Below the pieces are notes generated by a model, which was not told the origin of the DNA, did no database searches, and was given only the letters and a program-made list of their open reading frames with translations. Position numbers and translations under genes: made by a program. Below, piece after piece: positions 1 through 8,639 of a stretch of DNA of 64,000 nucleotides. The DNA is taken from positions 93,790 to 157,789 of the forward strand of contig NZ_JACHHH010000005.1 in the NCBI RefSeq assembly GCF_014202695.1, in the 5' to 3' direction. Within the stretch, counting starts at the first letter, position 1, and the number at the start of each line of letters is the position of its first letter. The DNA is from Oribacterium sinus. GTDB taxonomy: Bacteria; Bacillota; Clostridia; Lachnospirales; Lachnospiraceae.

Positions 1-1091
1 GCTACAGCTTCCAGCAAGGAACGCTTGGCAATCAATAAATGGCAGAAATAATTTACACTTCGGAGAAGCTCCGGACTGTAGTCCGGCTTAAAGTGAGGCT
101 CAAAATAGTAGGCAGAGGCAAAGTCAATTTTGTCCTCATCACTATAGAGAAGCTCCGCCTTGGGATGCTCCTTGATGGTTTTTGCAATGGTATATAAGGC
201 ATCTTCCGTCAGCTCATCATCATGGTCGGAGAAAATGATGAAATCTCCCTTAGCCATGGCAATGGCGGCATTGGTATTTCCGGAAATACCCAGGTTCTTG
301 GGAAGTACGGAAAAACGCACTCTGCTGTCCTTCTCCTGATACTCCTGTAAAACCGAAACCGGGGACTTTTCTCCATTTTCCAAAGTATCCCCGGAAAGCT
401 CGGAAGCATCCGCAAGGCAAATTTCAAAATGGGGATAGGTCTGGGATAAAATACTGTCCAAGAGTCTTCTTAAAAAAGTTTCCTTAGGACGATAGACCGG
501 AATCACAATGGAAAAAAGCAGAGGATTCTCCCAAACTTCCGCCCTTTGCCGTGAAATCTCTTCCGCTCCGGTCTTCTCTTTTTTGTACCACTCGTTATAG
601 TCGTAATCCTGCTCGATGCTCTTTAGCTTCCGCACACTCTTATGCCAAAGAGCGGACAGACCGCCCTTTTTCAAGGTATCCTTTACCGCTTCCACGGTTT
701 CCCATTGGAAGAGGGCTAAGAATTTCTCCATCTTTTTATGGGCATGGGAGTTAAAGGACTCGATTTTTTTATCATCAAAACTAAAACGACGAAGCTGCTG
801 ATCCACCTGAATCAAAAGCTCCACCCTCTCGCCTTTAGAAAGCGCATAGGGGGTGTCTAAAGAAAAGCCCAGCTTCCTCTTAATTTTCTTCCCGTTTTCC
901 TCCTCGTACTTGGGAAAATAGGCTTCATTTACGGTTTCCCGCTCCACTTCCTCATAGGAAAATTCTCTCTTTTCCCCTGCCTTTCCCTGGACGGACAGTT
1001 TCACCGGGGTCTCCGGATCTCTTCCAAAGGCCCAGCCCTGAATATGCAATTTTCCTTCTCTGACTAAGGCAATATCAATCTTTGCTCTCAT
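1..1091 (-). CDS. Family 2 glycosyltransferase, C-terminus beyond window
   Basis: Open reading frame of about 363 codons that starts with ATG at 1091 and runs off the left edge without a stop. The first 185 or so residues form a beta-rich then charged N-terminal region. A GT-A domain begins near residue 190 with a FSIVIPVY strand and carries a DHDDE metal/nucleotide-sugar motif near residue 290, followed by an SDEDK segment. This is the usual GT2 arrangement of cell-wall or exopolysaccharide glycosyltransferases that transfer a sugar from NDP-sugar to a growing glycan. It lies 6 bp downstream of the next glycosyltransferase gene, so the two are probably co-transcribed. The acceptor and sugar cannot be read from sequence. 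Confidence 0.85.
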   Translation of the reverse strand, partial: MRAKIDIALVREGKLHIQGWAFGRDPETPVKLSVQGKAGEKREFSYEEVERETVNEAYFPKYEEENGKKIKRKLGFSLDTPYALSKGERVELLIQVDQQLRRFSFDDKKIESFNSHAHKKMEKFLALFQWETVEAVKDTLKKGGLSALWHKSVRKLKSIEQDYDYNEWYKKEKTGAEEISRQRAEVWENPLLFSIVIPVYRPKETFLRRLLDSILSQTYPHFEICLADASELSGDTLENGEKSPVSVLQEYQEKDSRVRFSVLPKNLGISGNTNAAIAMAKGDFIIFSDHDDELTEDALYTIAKTIKEHPKAELLYSDEDKIDFASAYYFEPHFKPDYSPELLRSVNYFCHLLIAKRSLLEAV

Positions 1092-1097
1092 TTTCTC

Positions 1098-2177
1098 TTA
1101 CACCTCTTCCGAAGAACTTTCATCCTGTACAGGCTGTTCCGAGGAACTAACTTCGCCGCTTGCTTGTTTCGAAGCACTGCTTTCGCCGGCATCCTGCCCC
1201 GGCTGTTCCGAAAAATTCAATCTTTCTTCCTCCACTACCAGCGGTCTCTTCATCACCCTTTGGTTAATGGATAATATATACTCTCCCAAAAGTCCGATAA
1301 AAAAGATTTGCACAGAGCCCAGGAAAAGCATTCCTATAAGCATAGGTGCCATACCGGCAGGGAAACGATCCCACCAGATCAACTTCATAATCAAATACAG
1401 TAAGCCAAAGAGCATGGAAAGGCCGGCGCAGATTCCCCCGAAAAATACCGCAATTCGAAGTCCCACCTTGGTATAGCTGGTAAAGCTCAGCATGGCTGCA
1501 TCATACAGGGTATAGAAATTGTTATGGGTAACCCCGGCCCGGCGCTTGGGCTGGGTATAGGGGATATCCTTTCTTCTGTATCCAAGCTCCGCCACAATCC
1601 CCCGAAGGAAGGGGGTGGGATCGTCCAGAGATTTCATCACGGAAATAAAGCCCTGATCGTAAAGACCGAAGCCGGTAAACTGACTGATTTGATCCACGGA
1701 AGACATTTTTCGAATCAGCTTATAGTACAGGCTCCGAAGGGCGTACATGATTTTTGACTCGTTGCTTTCGGTCTTAACCCCTATTACAATGCGGTAGCCC
1801 TCCTCCCAGGCATGAACGAAGCGGGGAATCATTTCCACCGGATCCTGAAAGTCCGCCGCCATCAAAATGGTGGCATCTCCCGTACTTTGCAGCATGGCAT
1901 AGTAGGGGGAATTAAATTGGCCGAAATTCTTAGCATTAAAAATCGCCTTAATCCCCTTATCCAGCTTGCAAAGCCCCCGAATCTTCTCTCTGGTTTTATC
2001 GGAGGAATCATTGTCGATAAAAAGAATTTCGTATTGATACTCCGGAAGCTGCTCCTTAAAGCAGAGCCTGAGAGCATTGGCCAAGGGAACTACATTTTCC
2101 TCTTCGTTATAACAGGGAACAACGATACTAATGGTTTTTTTCAAAAGAAACCTCTTTCTAAAATGCCCTATCTCCAT
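1098..2177 (-). CDS. Polyprenyl-phosphate glycosyltransferase, DPM1/GtrB type
   Basis: A 359-residue membrane-anchored GT2 protein. VVPCYNEEENV at residues 19-29 starts the GT-A fold, ND at 56-57 and DFQDP at 109-113 are the nucleotide and metal motifs, and two hydrophobic helices lie at roughly 240-305. This is the layout of enzymes that load a sugar onto undecaprenyl phosphate (GtrB, ArnC, DPM1 relatives), so the likely role is making a lipid-linked sugar donor for surface-glycan decoration. The last 50 residues are an acidic Ser/Glu/Gln tail built from partly repeated SSEQPxQD and SSxSxxxSGEV blocks, which is unusual for the family. It follows the dehydrogenase gene by 11 bp, consistent with one operon. 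Confidence 0.85.
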   Translation of the reverse strand: MEIGHFRKRFLLKKTISIVVPCYNEEENVVPLANALRLCFKEQLPEYQYEILFIDNDSSDKTREKIRGLCKLDKGIKAIFNAKNFGQFNSPYYAMLQSTGDATILMAADFQDPVEMIPRFVHAWEEGYRIVIGVKTESNESKIMYALRSLYYKLIRKMSSVDQISQFTGFGLYDQGFISVMKSLDDPTPFLRGIVAELGYRRKDIPYTQPKRRAGVTHNNFYTLYDAAMLSFTSYTKVGLRIAVFFGGICAGLSMLFGLLYLIMKLIWWDRFPAGMAPMLIGMLFLGSVQIFFIGLLGEYILSINQRVMKRPLVVEEERLNFSEQPGQDAGESSASKQASGEVSSSEQPVQDESSSEEV

Positions 2178-2188
2178 AGGGGCATCTT

Positions 2189-3394
2189 CTAAATTTCCAT
2201 ATATACAGCCACCTTAATGGCTCTTCTTTCCTTCATATCATAGAGGGCATCCGGAATTTTGTCCATGCCGTGATAGCGCTTTGTAAGGAAAATGCTTGGA
2301 TGGAAGCCGGATTCCTGTACCTTCTCCAATACCCATTCCAAATGCTTTCTGCCCCCCTTGGAAAGGGAAAAGCGAAGGGTCTTTCCGGCCATGCCCTTTC
2401 CTAAGGAAAATTTCGGAAGCAATAGTCCGTCTATGGCCTTCTTCCGCTTTTTCTTTTCTCCCAGAGAAAGCTCCATATCCTGCCCCGCCATTTCCAGGGC
2501 TTCCACATCCTCCTCGGAGCCGAAGTAGGCTACATTGCTGATAATGCCGGTGCCATATTTTACCATGTCCAGGGCCTGCGCCAGGGCATACTCGTCTCCA
2601 CCGCAGATGAGAACCTTATCCACGCCCTTTCCTTCCGTTTCCTCCCAGATGGCATTGACTATAGGGGAATGGGTGGAGTTTGCCAGAGGGTGCTTATCCT
2701 TTGGAAGGGAGGCTTTGCAGGTCTTATAGTCCAGCACCACTACCGGGCAGCTTTCCGAAGAAAGGCTTTCCGCCATCCTTTTGCTGTCCTCCCGGCTTCC
2801 CACTGCAAAAATCTTCTTGGCACCCATAAGCTTTGCGGCAAAGACAGCCCCAAGGCCGATAGCCCCTATTCCCAGTACACAAACCGTATCCCCTTCCTTA
2901 ACTTCTGCTTCCTCCGCAGCGGTAAAGCCGGTTTGCAAAACATCCACAGAAAGGAGGACATCCTCCAAATCCATGCCCTTTGGGATTTTCCCAAGGTTTT
3001 GATCTGCATAGGGAAGATAAAAGCACTCCTGAAAGGCTCCGTCATTGGACTTTCCCAGGCTATGGGCGGAGAAGGGATGCCCCGCATGGGCTTCATTTTC
3101 CAAAACCTCAGGACTCCCCCAATCCGGAGTAATAGCGGAAATCGCCACAATCTCCCCCTCGGAAAAGTCCTTCACCTCTCTCCCTTTTTTCAGGATTCTG
3201 CCAATACACTCATGCCCCAGCGTCAGGTCTTTTCTTTTTGGAGAGCCCTGCCAAATGGTATGCACATCACTGGTACAGGGGCTGACGAGAACCGGCGTAA
3301 TCAATACCCCATGCTCTTCTAAAAGCTTAGGCTTTTCCTTTTCGATAAAGGAGACTTTTCCTCTCCCCTCCAGTACAAAGGCTTTCATCCGCAT
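2189..3394 (-). CDS. Zinc-dependent secondary alcohol dehydrogenase-like protein (MDR family)
   Basis: A 401-residue medium-chain dehydrogenase. It resembles the Thermoanaerobacter secondary alcohol dehydrogenase group: SPCTSDVHT, GHE and AITPDW blocks are all present. Catalytic zinc ligands can be placed at C40, H61-E62 and D151. The Rossmann motif GIGAIG is at 175-180 and is followed by GSRED, a loop compatible with NADP(H) binding. No four-cysteine structural zinc lobe is visible, as in the tetrameric bacterial subgroup. Start could be M1 (3394) or M3 (3388); M3 matches family starts. Its place between a glycosyltransferase and a sugar methyltransferase suggests that it reduces a keto-sugar or another cluster intermediate rather than a simple alcohol, but this is inference. 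Confidence 0.8.
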   Translation of the reverse strand: MRMKAFVLEGRGKVSFIEKEKPKLLEEHGVLITPVLVSPCTSDVHTIWQGSPKRKDLTLGHECIGRILKKGREVKDFSEGEIVAISAITPDWGSPEVLENEAHAGHPFSAHSLGKSNDGAFQECFYLPYADQNLGKIPKGMDLEDVLLSVDVLQTGFTAAEEAEVKEGDTVCVLGIGAIGLGAVFAAKLMGAKKIFAVGSREDSKRMAESLSSESCPVVVLDYKTCKASLPKDKHPLANSTHSPIVNAIWEETEGKGVDKVLICGGDEYALAQALDMVKYGTGIISNVAYFGSEEDVEALEMAGQDMELSLGEKKKRKKAIDGLLLPKFSLGKGMAGKTLRFSLSKGGRKHLEWVLEKVQESGFHPSIFLTKRYHGMDKIPDALYDMKERRAIKVAVYMEI

Positions 3395-3450
3395 TTTCCT
3401 TTCTATAACTTACTACTTACCGCTTGTCGTTTATAATCCAAAAAAACAGT

Positions 3451-4773
3451 CTACAGCTCCTCTATCTTCTCTCCCCTTAAGGCCAAAACCCTGGGGCAGG
3501 GGCGTAAATCTCTTCGAATAATACCGGCAATTTCCTCCGTATAGCCCGGCGCCACAATCAGAATCTCCTCTACAGGCTCCTTTTGAAAATGGCTCTTATC
3601 CACAATGGGAAGGTGGGAGGCAGGGCTGTATTTTCCCTGTTTAAAGGGGGCGGAGTCAATGATATAAGCCACTTCCTCCTGTAAGGCTGTGGTGGAAAGG
3701 AGGGTTAAGCCCTGGTGGCTGGCACCCCACACCGCCATTTTCTCCCCCTTCTTCCTAAGACCTTCCAAATGCTTTTGGATGTCTTCTTGGATGGCCTTCT
3801 CATTTTCCAAAATCGGCTTAATATCCACCTTCTGTCCCAATGAGCGGAAGGTGGTACAGCTTTCCTTTTCCCGCTTTTCCAAGAGAAACTCTATGGTATC
3901 CCGGTTGATAACCCTGCTTTCCACCAGGGAAAAGCCCTGATCCTGTACCAGACTCAAAAGACTTTCCTCACTGTAGTTGGCAATATGGTCCCGAAGCAGC
4001 TCATAGTAGGAAAGGTGGTCTAAGATGTATTGAAAGCTGGGCACAGTGAGGAGAAAATATCCCCCCATTTTTAAATGCTCATAGGCAAAGGAGAGCATTT
4101 CCCCGGGATTGGGCTGATGCTCTAAAAAGTTAAACTGTACCATGGCGTCTAACAGCCCCTCTACCGGACGGGTTTTTCCGCTTTGCAAATGCTTTCCTTC
4201 CATATTTTTCAGCCCGAAGCCTGCTTCCGGAAAGCCCTGATACAGGGAAAGCCCTGCTGCCTGCCCCTTCTCCACCAGCTCCTTTTTATGCTCAATCCCC
4301 AGCACATAGGGTTCAAGCTTTTGGCTTCTTTTTGCACCTATGCTTAAACTTGTGCCGGAAGCTGTATCAGGACTTGTAACGGAGTTTACATCAGAACTTG
4401 TGTCGGATCCGCTTTCCACCCCGGACCACATGGCCAGAAACTCTCCTGCTCCGGCGCCCAACTCTAAAATCAAAGGTCTCTTTTCTTCCTTTTTTGCCAA
4501 AAAAGAGAGAAGCTTTTGATACTCTTCCTCCCTCAGGGCTTTCATAGTGCTGCTGCCACCCCCGGCCCGAATCACATCCTTGTAATAGGGAACCGCTTCC
4601 GTATCAAATTGCACAAGACCGCAGGACCTGCATTGGCAAAGGGAAAGATCCATCCCCTTCTCCGTAGCCAGCTCTTCCCTTGTGGGAAATTCCTGGGCAG
4701 ACTTAGGCATATTATGAAAAACAGCCAGCTCCTCCAAATTTTCTCCACAGGCTAAACATTTTTTCTCTGCCAT
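3451..4773 (-). CDS. SAM-dependent sugar C-methyltransferase-like protein
   Basis: A 440-residue three-part protein. The N-terminus has two CxxC pairs (C6/C9 and C48/C51) typical of the zinc-binding domain of NDP-hexose C-methyltransferases. A Rossmann methyltransferase core with the SAM motif LELGAGAGEF near residues 101-110 follows. The C-terminal third, with AVWGASHQG and YIIDSAPFKQGKYSP, matches the associated C-terminal domain of this family. These enzymes add a methyl branch to a keto-sugar nucleotide. A Ser/Thr/Asp-rich insertion at about 118-150 interrupts the SAM domain and looks like degenerate repeat expansion. The gene starts right after a 12-bp tandem-repeat spacer and precedes the dehydrogenase. 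The exact substrate is unknown. Confidence 0.75.
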   Translation of the reverse strand: MAEKKCLACGENLEELAVFHNMPKSAQEFPTREELATEKGMDLSLCQCRSCGLVQFDTEAVPYYKDVIRAGGGSSTMKALREEEYQKLLSFLAKKEEKRPLILELGAGAGEFLAMWSGVESGSDTSSDVNSVTSPDTASGTSLSIGAKRSQKLEPYVLGIEHKKELVEKGQAAGLSLYQGFPEAGFGLKNMEGKHLQSGKTRPVEGLLDAMVQFNFLEHQPNPGEMLSFAYEHLKMGGYFLLTVPSFQYILDHLSYYELLRDHIANYSEESLLSLVQDQGFSLVESRVINRDTIEFLLEKREKESCTTFRSLGQKVDIKPILENEKAIQEDIQKHLEGLRKKGEKMAVWGASHQGLTLLSTTALQEEVAYIIDSAPFKQGKYSPASHLPIVDKSHFQKEPVEEILIVAPGYTEEIAGIIRRDLRPCPRVLALRGEKIEEL

Positions 4774-4776
4774 GCT

Positions 4777-4972
4777 TTCCCTCTTTTCTATATACTCTTC
4801 TATATACGCTTCTATAATACTTTTCTATATTCTTTTCTATATTCTTTTCTATATTCTTTTCTATATTCTTTTCTATATTCTTTTCTATATTCTTTTCTAT
4901 ATTCTTTTCTATATTCTTTTCTACATATTTTTCTATATAGTTTTTTATATAGTTTTCTATACTCTCTTCTGA
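4777..4972. repeat. 12-bp tandem array (TTTTCTATATTC)n between genes
   Basis: About 8.5 perfect copies of TTTTCTATATTC occupy 4821-4922, flanked on both sides by degenerate copies that extend to the ends of the 183-bp spacer and into the last codons of the SDR gene. On the transcribed (minus) strand it reads as an A/G-rich (GAATATAGAAAA)n leader directly before the methyltransferase start at 4773. The unit length is a multiple of three, so it leaves open an artefactual plus-strand frame of FYIL repeats. Copy-number change could alter spacing, mRNA structure or coupling between the two genes. Confidence 0.95.
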
Positions 4973-6168
4973 TAAAAGTGTTGATACAGCTCTTCTATTC
5001 CCTGCTGAAAGGAGATTTTCTCCAAAAATCCTCTATCGTATAAGTCTTTTATAGAAGGCTTTAAATCCACAGGTCCCTCCGCATTGGAAGCCCGCTCTCC
5101 GAATCGAAGAAGAGAGGAGGACGGGCTTAAGGTCTTTCCTTCTTTCTTTTCTAAAAATGCCTTGCCAAGACTCTCTATTTCCAAAACATAGTCCTTCAAA
5201 GGGCGACTATTCTGACTGCAAAGGTCATAAGTACCGCTTCCGAATCCTCCCTCCAGCAGGAAAGCTATGGCTCTAGCCAAGTCCCTTGCCTCCATAAAGT
5301 TCCACATTTGACTGCATGGGCTTAAATCCATGGACTGACCTGCCAGTACCGCCTGCACCAGAGTATGTACCAAAGTCGTCTCATGGTCGCCTACGCCATA
5401 GACGGAAAAGATCCGAAGGTCTAAGAACTTCATCGGATTCTCTTGTTCCGCCTTTTGTTCCGCCTTTTGTTCCGCCTTTTGTACTGCCTTTTGTTCCGCC
5501 TTCTGTTCCGCCTTTTGTTCCGCCTTTTGTTCTGTCTCTTTTGCCTTCTCTTGTTCCGTCTCTTCCGTATCATCGAAAGACCTAAAGCATTGTTCCGAAA
5601 AAGCGGAGTCTTCTACTGCTCTGCCACCGGAAAGTCCGTAGCGGGAAAAGCTAAGCTTTGCCTTTCCATAGGCACTCACCGGCTCCGGATTTTCCCTTGT
5701 ACCTCTGCCGTATTCCGCCTGAGAGCCGGCAAAGAGAAAGTACTTCACGCCGGTTTGAAGCCCCCATTGGTAAAAGCCCTTACTCATCAAAAGGTTTTGT
5801 TCCTGAATCTTCGGATTTTCTCTCCCCTTGGAGCCTACACCGTCCCAGGCAAAGTGAATGATGGCATCCAAGTCATTTGGAACTAGAGACGCTAAAGCAA
5901 AGCCATCCCGGGAGAAGGCAGCTTCCCAGGAGAAACTGTCTTCTTGTTTCCTGATGCCTTCTGCCAAAGCAATTTCCCCTTCCTCTGCATAGGAGGAAAA
6001 TGCCTTCATATCAACGGAAATGAGCTGAAGCCCCCTAAGGGACTCCAGCTTCTCTCTATTTTTACTCTCTTTTCGAACAATGCCATAGACCTGATGGCCT
6101 TGGGAAAGCAGTTCCTTTGCGGTATAAATCCCCAGAAAACTGCTTACCCCACTGATTAATATCTTCAC
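4957..6168 (-). CDS. NAD-dependent epimerase/dehydratase (extended SDR)
   Basis: A 403-residue extended short-chain dehydrogenase. The N-terminal nucleotide-binding motif is GVSSFLG at residues 7-13, and a catalytic YGKAK (YxxxK) lies near residue 167. The later IFSVYG and RDLARAIAFLLEG stretches are typical of nucleotide-sugar epimerases, reductases and dehydratases. About 33 residues at 210-242 are an inserted KAEQ repeat placed between the catalytic lysine helix and the conserved LRIFSVYG strand. The rest of the fold looks complete. It probably modifies a keto NDP-sugar in the same pathway as the neighbouring TPP enzyme and methyltransferase. Confidence 0.85.
   Translation of the reverse strand: MKILISGVSSFLGIYTAKELLSQGHQVYGIVRKESKNREKLESLRGLQLISVDMKAFSSYAEEGEIALAEGIRKQEDSFSWEAAFSRDGFALASLVPNDLDAIIHFAWDGVGSKGRENPKIQEQNLLMSKGFYQWGLQTGVKYFLFAGSQAEYGRGTRENPEPVSAYGKAKLSFSRYGLSGGRAVEDSAFSEQCFRSFDDTEETEQEKAKETEQKAEQKAEQKAEQKAVQKAEQKAEQKAEQENPMKFLDLRIFSVYGVGDHETTLVHTLVQAVLAGQSMDLSPCSQMWNFMEARDLARAIAFLLEGGFGSGTYDLCSQNSRPLKDYVLEIESLGKAFLEKKEGKTLSPSSSLLRFGERASNAEGPVDLKPSIKDLYDRGFLEKISFQQGIEELYQHFYQKRV
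5442..5540 (-). repeat. In-frame 12-bp repeats in the SDR gene (KAEQ tract)
   Basis: About eight copies of the unit TTGTTCCGCCTT (plus strand) lie head to tail with only a few substitutions and encode Lys-Ala-Glu-Gln repeats. The tract keeps the frame. It falls in a predicted surface loop of the dehydrogenase, so the protein can probably tolerate length change. The low divergence between copies points to recent slippage expansion. Confidence 0.95.
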
Positions 6169-6235
6169 AAAACTCCCTTATTGCTTGATTGTTCCCGCTT
6201 GAAAATACTTTGCATCTTCCTTTGAAAAGCTTTCC

Positions 6236-8419
6236 TTATTTCTTTCTGGGATAGAGCATAAGCATTTCCATTTCCTCCTCCGGAAGGAAGGGCGCCATAT
6301 CCTCAAGAGGCGGGCTGAAGAGATTGCCCTCCGCATCTCTCTTGGCACTGGACTTTGGCAGGAACTGCTGCTCCATACTGACAAATACCTCACAAATCAC
6401 GGGTCCGCTCTGTCCTAAAGTCTTTTCAATCCCCTGCTCAAGCTCCGCATTTTCCTTGATGGAAACATAGGGATAGCCGTAGGCATGGGCCAGCTTTTCC
6501 AAATTCGGGAAGGACAGGTCACAGCCCTCCACACCGGAGTCCACACCGATTCCCACCAGGGGCTTTCCGAAGAAGCTGTTCTGGGTCTGGCGAATGGAGT
6601 GGTAGCCTCCATTGTTTACCACGAAAATCTTAATGGGCATCTGATGATGGATAATGGTTTGCAATTCCTGCAAATTCATCTGAATAGAGCCGTCGCCGGT
6701 CATCAGAAGAATATCCTTCCCTTGGTAAGGAGGATAAATTTCTCCCTTACCCTTCCAATAGGGATCCTCAGAAAGACGCTTTTTCTCTTCCTCGGTAAAA
6801 TCCACTACGCCGTAGTAGGCACCGATAGCCGCCGGCAATCCGTACCCCATGGAAGCCACACCGTCCTGGCTGATAAAACGGGTTCCCTTTTTGATGATAT
6901 AGCTCTGTCCGCCGGCAACACAGGGAGAACCGTTTCCCACCACGGTAATCTGGTCTTCCGAAGCCCTCTCTGAAAGCTTTTCCACAAGGGCGTAAACATT
7001 GGTCAACTCCCCTTTCCGCTCCTCCAGATACTCCGGAAGCACGGTGGGATAGTTTGCCTGATAAAAACGGATGGTGTCAAGCCAGCTTAGCTTCTCATCC
7101 TGCTTTTCTGCCAAAATCTTTTCTGCCGCATCTTCCCGCACAAAGCCTTTCGCCTTTTCTCTGGAAATTCCCTTTCCACCGGCAAAAAGAGGAAGCTTTT
7201 CTTCCTGCTTCAATAAATGCAGTAAAGCCTCTAAGAGAGCCTTGGCATCTCCGTGAAGCGCCAGGTCGCAGTGTACGGAGGGCTTTGCAATCTCTTCCAA
7301 ATCAATATCATTTTGCATCACATAGGCCTTAGGCGCCCATTCCCAAAAGCTGTATCCTACCTGACGAATATTTAAACGGGAGCCAATGCTTAAAATCACA
7401 TCAGCGTTTTGCACCGCCAGATTTCCCGGGCGGTCTCCTCTTCCTCCCGGACGGCCTGCATTTAAGGGATGAGTAGTGGGGAAGATATCCGGAGCATTCC
7501 AGCCCAAAACCACGGGGATTCCCAGCTTTTCCGCACATTCTAAGAACAAGCTCTCCGCTCCCGCAATACGAATACCGTTTCCGGTATAGAAGATAGGATG
7601 CTCACTGCTTCGAATCTTCTCTAAAACTTCCTTTGCCAGAGGAAGGAAATCCTGCCAGTTCTGAATCCCGGTCTTTTCCTTCTTCTCTGTTCTGTCCTCT
7701 TCCAGAATATGCGGATTCTTCTCAGAAGATAAAGCCTTTAAAAGAGCTTCCTTTTCCGCATCCGACGCAAAATACCGCCGAAGGGCAGTAGCAGTCTCCG
7801 GATGGGAATCCTTCACCCTTCCGTCTGCCCAGCCGTCTCCTCCTGCCTCATAACTTTCCGGGGAGAAGCCCAACAAATCCTCTTCCTCCACCATAAAGCC
7901 CTGCACGTCCACAGGAACGTCCAGCCAGCATGGTCCCGGACGTCCGGTCTGGCAAAGGTAAATTGCCTTTTCAATGGCATAACGCACCCGATAAGGGTCA
8001 ATCAGCATCTCGCTGTATTTACACATGCAGGATACGGATTGCAGAATATCAAATTCCTGGTCTCCCATGGCGCGGAGTGCTCTACCGGACCAACGGGCGG
8101 TATTGTCGTGACGCACCTGACCGGATAGAACCAGCATGGGAATGGAGTCCAGATACGCTCCTGCCACACCGGTAATGGCATTAGTACCGCCGGGGCCGGA
8201 AGTCACACATACAATCCCCGGTACATTATGGATTCTGGCATAGCTTTCCGCCGCCATGGCACAAGCCTGCTCATGGTGCTGGTATAAGGTCTTGATTCCC
8301 TTATGGTGTCCTAAGGCATCATTCAGGTGCATTGCCCCTCCGCCAACCACAGAGAAATTTCTGCTCAGTCCCATGGAATAACATTTTTGGGCAATGTAGT
8401 CTGCTACACGAATCTTCAT
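6236..8419 (-). CDS. Thiamine-pyrophosphate enzyme, acetolactate synthase-like
   Basis: A 727-residue protein with the three-domain plan of TPP-dependent decarboxylases/ligases. The catalytic glutamate is E50 in HHEQACAMAAES, SGPGGTNAITG follows near 75-85, and the TPP/Mg motif GDGSIQMN...NNGG lies near residues 568-600. Biosynthetic acetolactate synthases are about 560-600 residues; the extra length here sits in charged linkers near 195-265 and 385-440. No regulatory subunit or ilv gene is adjacent. IlvB-like enzymes in glycan clusters (for example YerE in yersiniose synthesis) transfer a two-carbon unit from pyruvate to a keto-sugar, and the surrounding SDR, methyltransferase and dehydrogenase make that role plausible here. 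A catabolic or branched-chain amino-acid role cannot be excluded. Confidence 0.8.
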   Translation of the reverse strand: MKIRVADYIAQKCYSMGLSRNFSVVGGGAMHLNDALGHHKGIKTLYQHHEQACAMAAESYARIHNVPGIVCVTSGPGGTNAITGVAGAYLDSIPMLVLSGQVRHDNTARWSGRALRAMGDQEFDILQSVSCMCKYSEMLIDPYRVRYAIEKAIYLCQTGRPGPCWLDVPVDVQGFMVEEEDLLGFSPESYEAGGDGWADGRVKDSHPETATALRRYFASDAEKEALLKALSSEKNPHILEEDRTEKKEKTGIQNWQDFLPLAKEVLEKIRSSEHPIFYTGNGIRIAGAESLFLECAEKLGIPVVLGWNAPDIFPTTHPLNAGRPGGRGDRPGNLAVQNADVILSIGSRLNIRQVGYSFWEWAPKAYVMQNDIDLEEIAKPSVHCDLALHGDAKALLEALLHLLKQEEKLPLFAGGKGISREKAKGFVREDAAEKILAEKQDEKLSWLDTIRFYQANYPTVLPEYLEERKGELTNVYALVEKLSERASEDQITVVGNGSPCVAGGQSYIIKKGTRFISQDGVASMGYGLPAAIGAYYGVVDFTEEEKKRLSEDPYWKGKGEIYPPYQGKDILLMTGDGSIQMNLQELQTIIHHQMPIKIFVVNNGGYHSIRQTQNSFFGKPLVGIGVDSGVEGCDLSFPNLEKLAHAYGYPYVSIKENAELEQGIEKTLGQSGPVICEVFVSMEQQFLPKSSAKRDAEGNLFSPPLEDMAPFLPEEEMEMLMLYPRKK

Positions 8420-8530
8420 CTCCTGCTTCCTCCTGCTCTTGTTTACATTTCATACCTTACCTACACTTTGTAAGCCGGTTCATCTTTGCGCCATACTTGT
8501 TTTCCAGTTCTTCCATTCTTTAGAAGTTTT

Positions 8531-8586
8531 CTGTTCTTTGCAAGCTTTTCTTTGCTAGCTGTTCTTTGCTAGCTGTTCTTTGCTGG
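8531..8586. repeat. Four 14-bp tandem repeats in the leader of the TPP gene
   Basis: Units starting at 8531, 8545, 8559 and 8573 share the form CTGTTCTTTGCTAG with one to three substitutions. They lie in the 220-bp spacer upstream of the TPP enzyme start (8419) and downstream of the arginase-like gene. Confidence 0.9.
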
Positions 8587-8639
8587 CAATTCTAAGCGGC
8601 TTACTGCTTTAAAACTCTATTTTCAGCATCTTCATGCTT

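Noticed and set aside
1812-2192. 126-codon plus-strand frame opposite the GtrB-like gene
   Set aside because: The minus strand encodes a clear glycosyltransferase; the plus frame is a shadow.
4772-4972. Plus-strand 66-codon frame of FYIL repeats
   Set aside because: It exists only because the 12-bp tandem array is a multiple of three; no ribosome site or homology.
5443-5886. Plus-strand frame opposite the SDR gene
   Set aside because: Shadow of the in-frame repeat and the true minus-strand gene.
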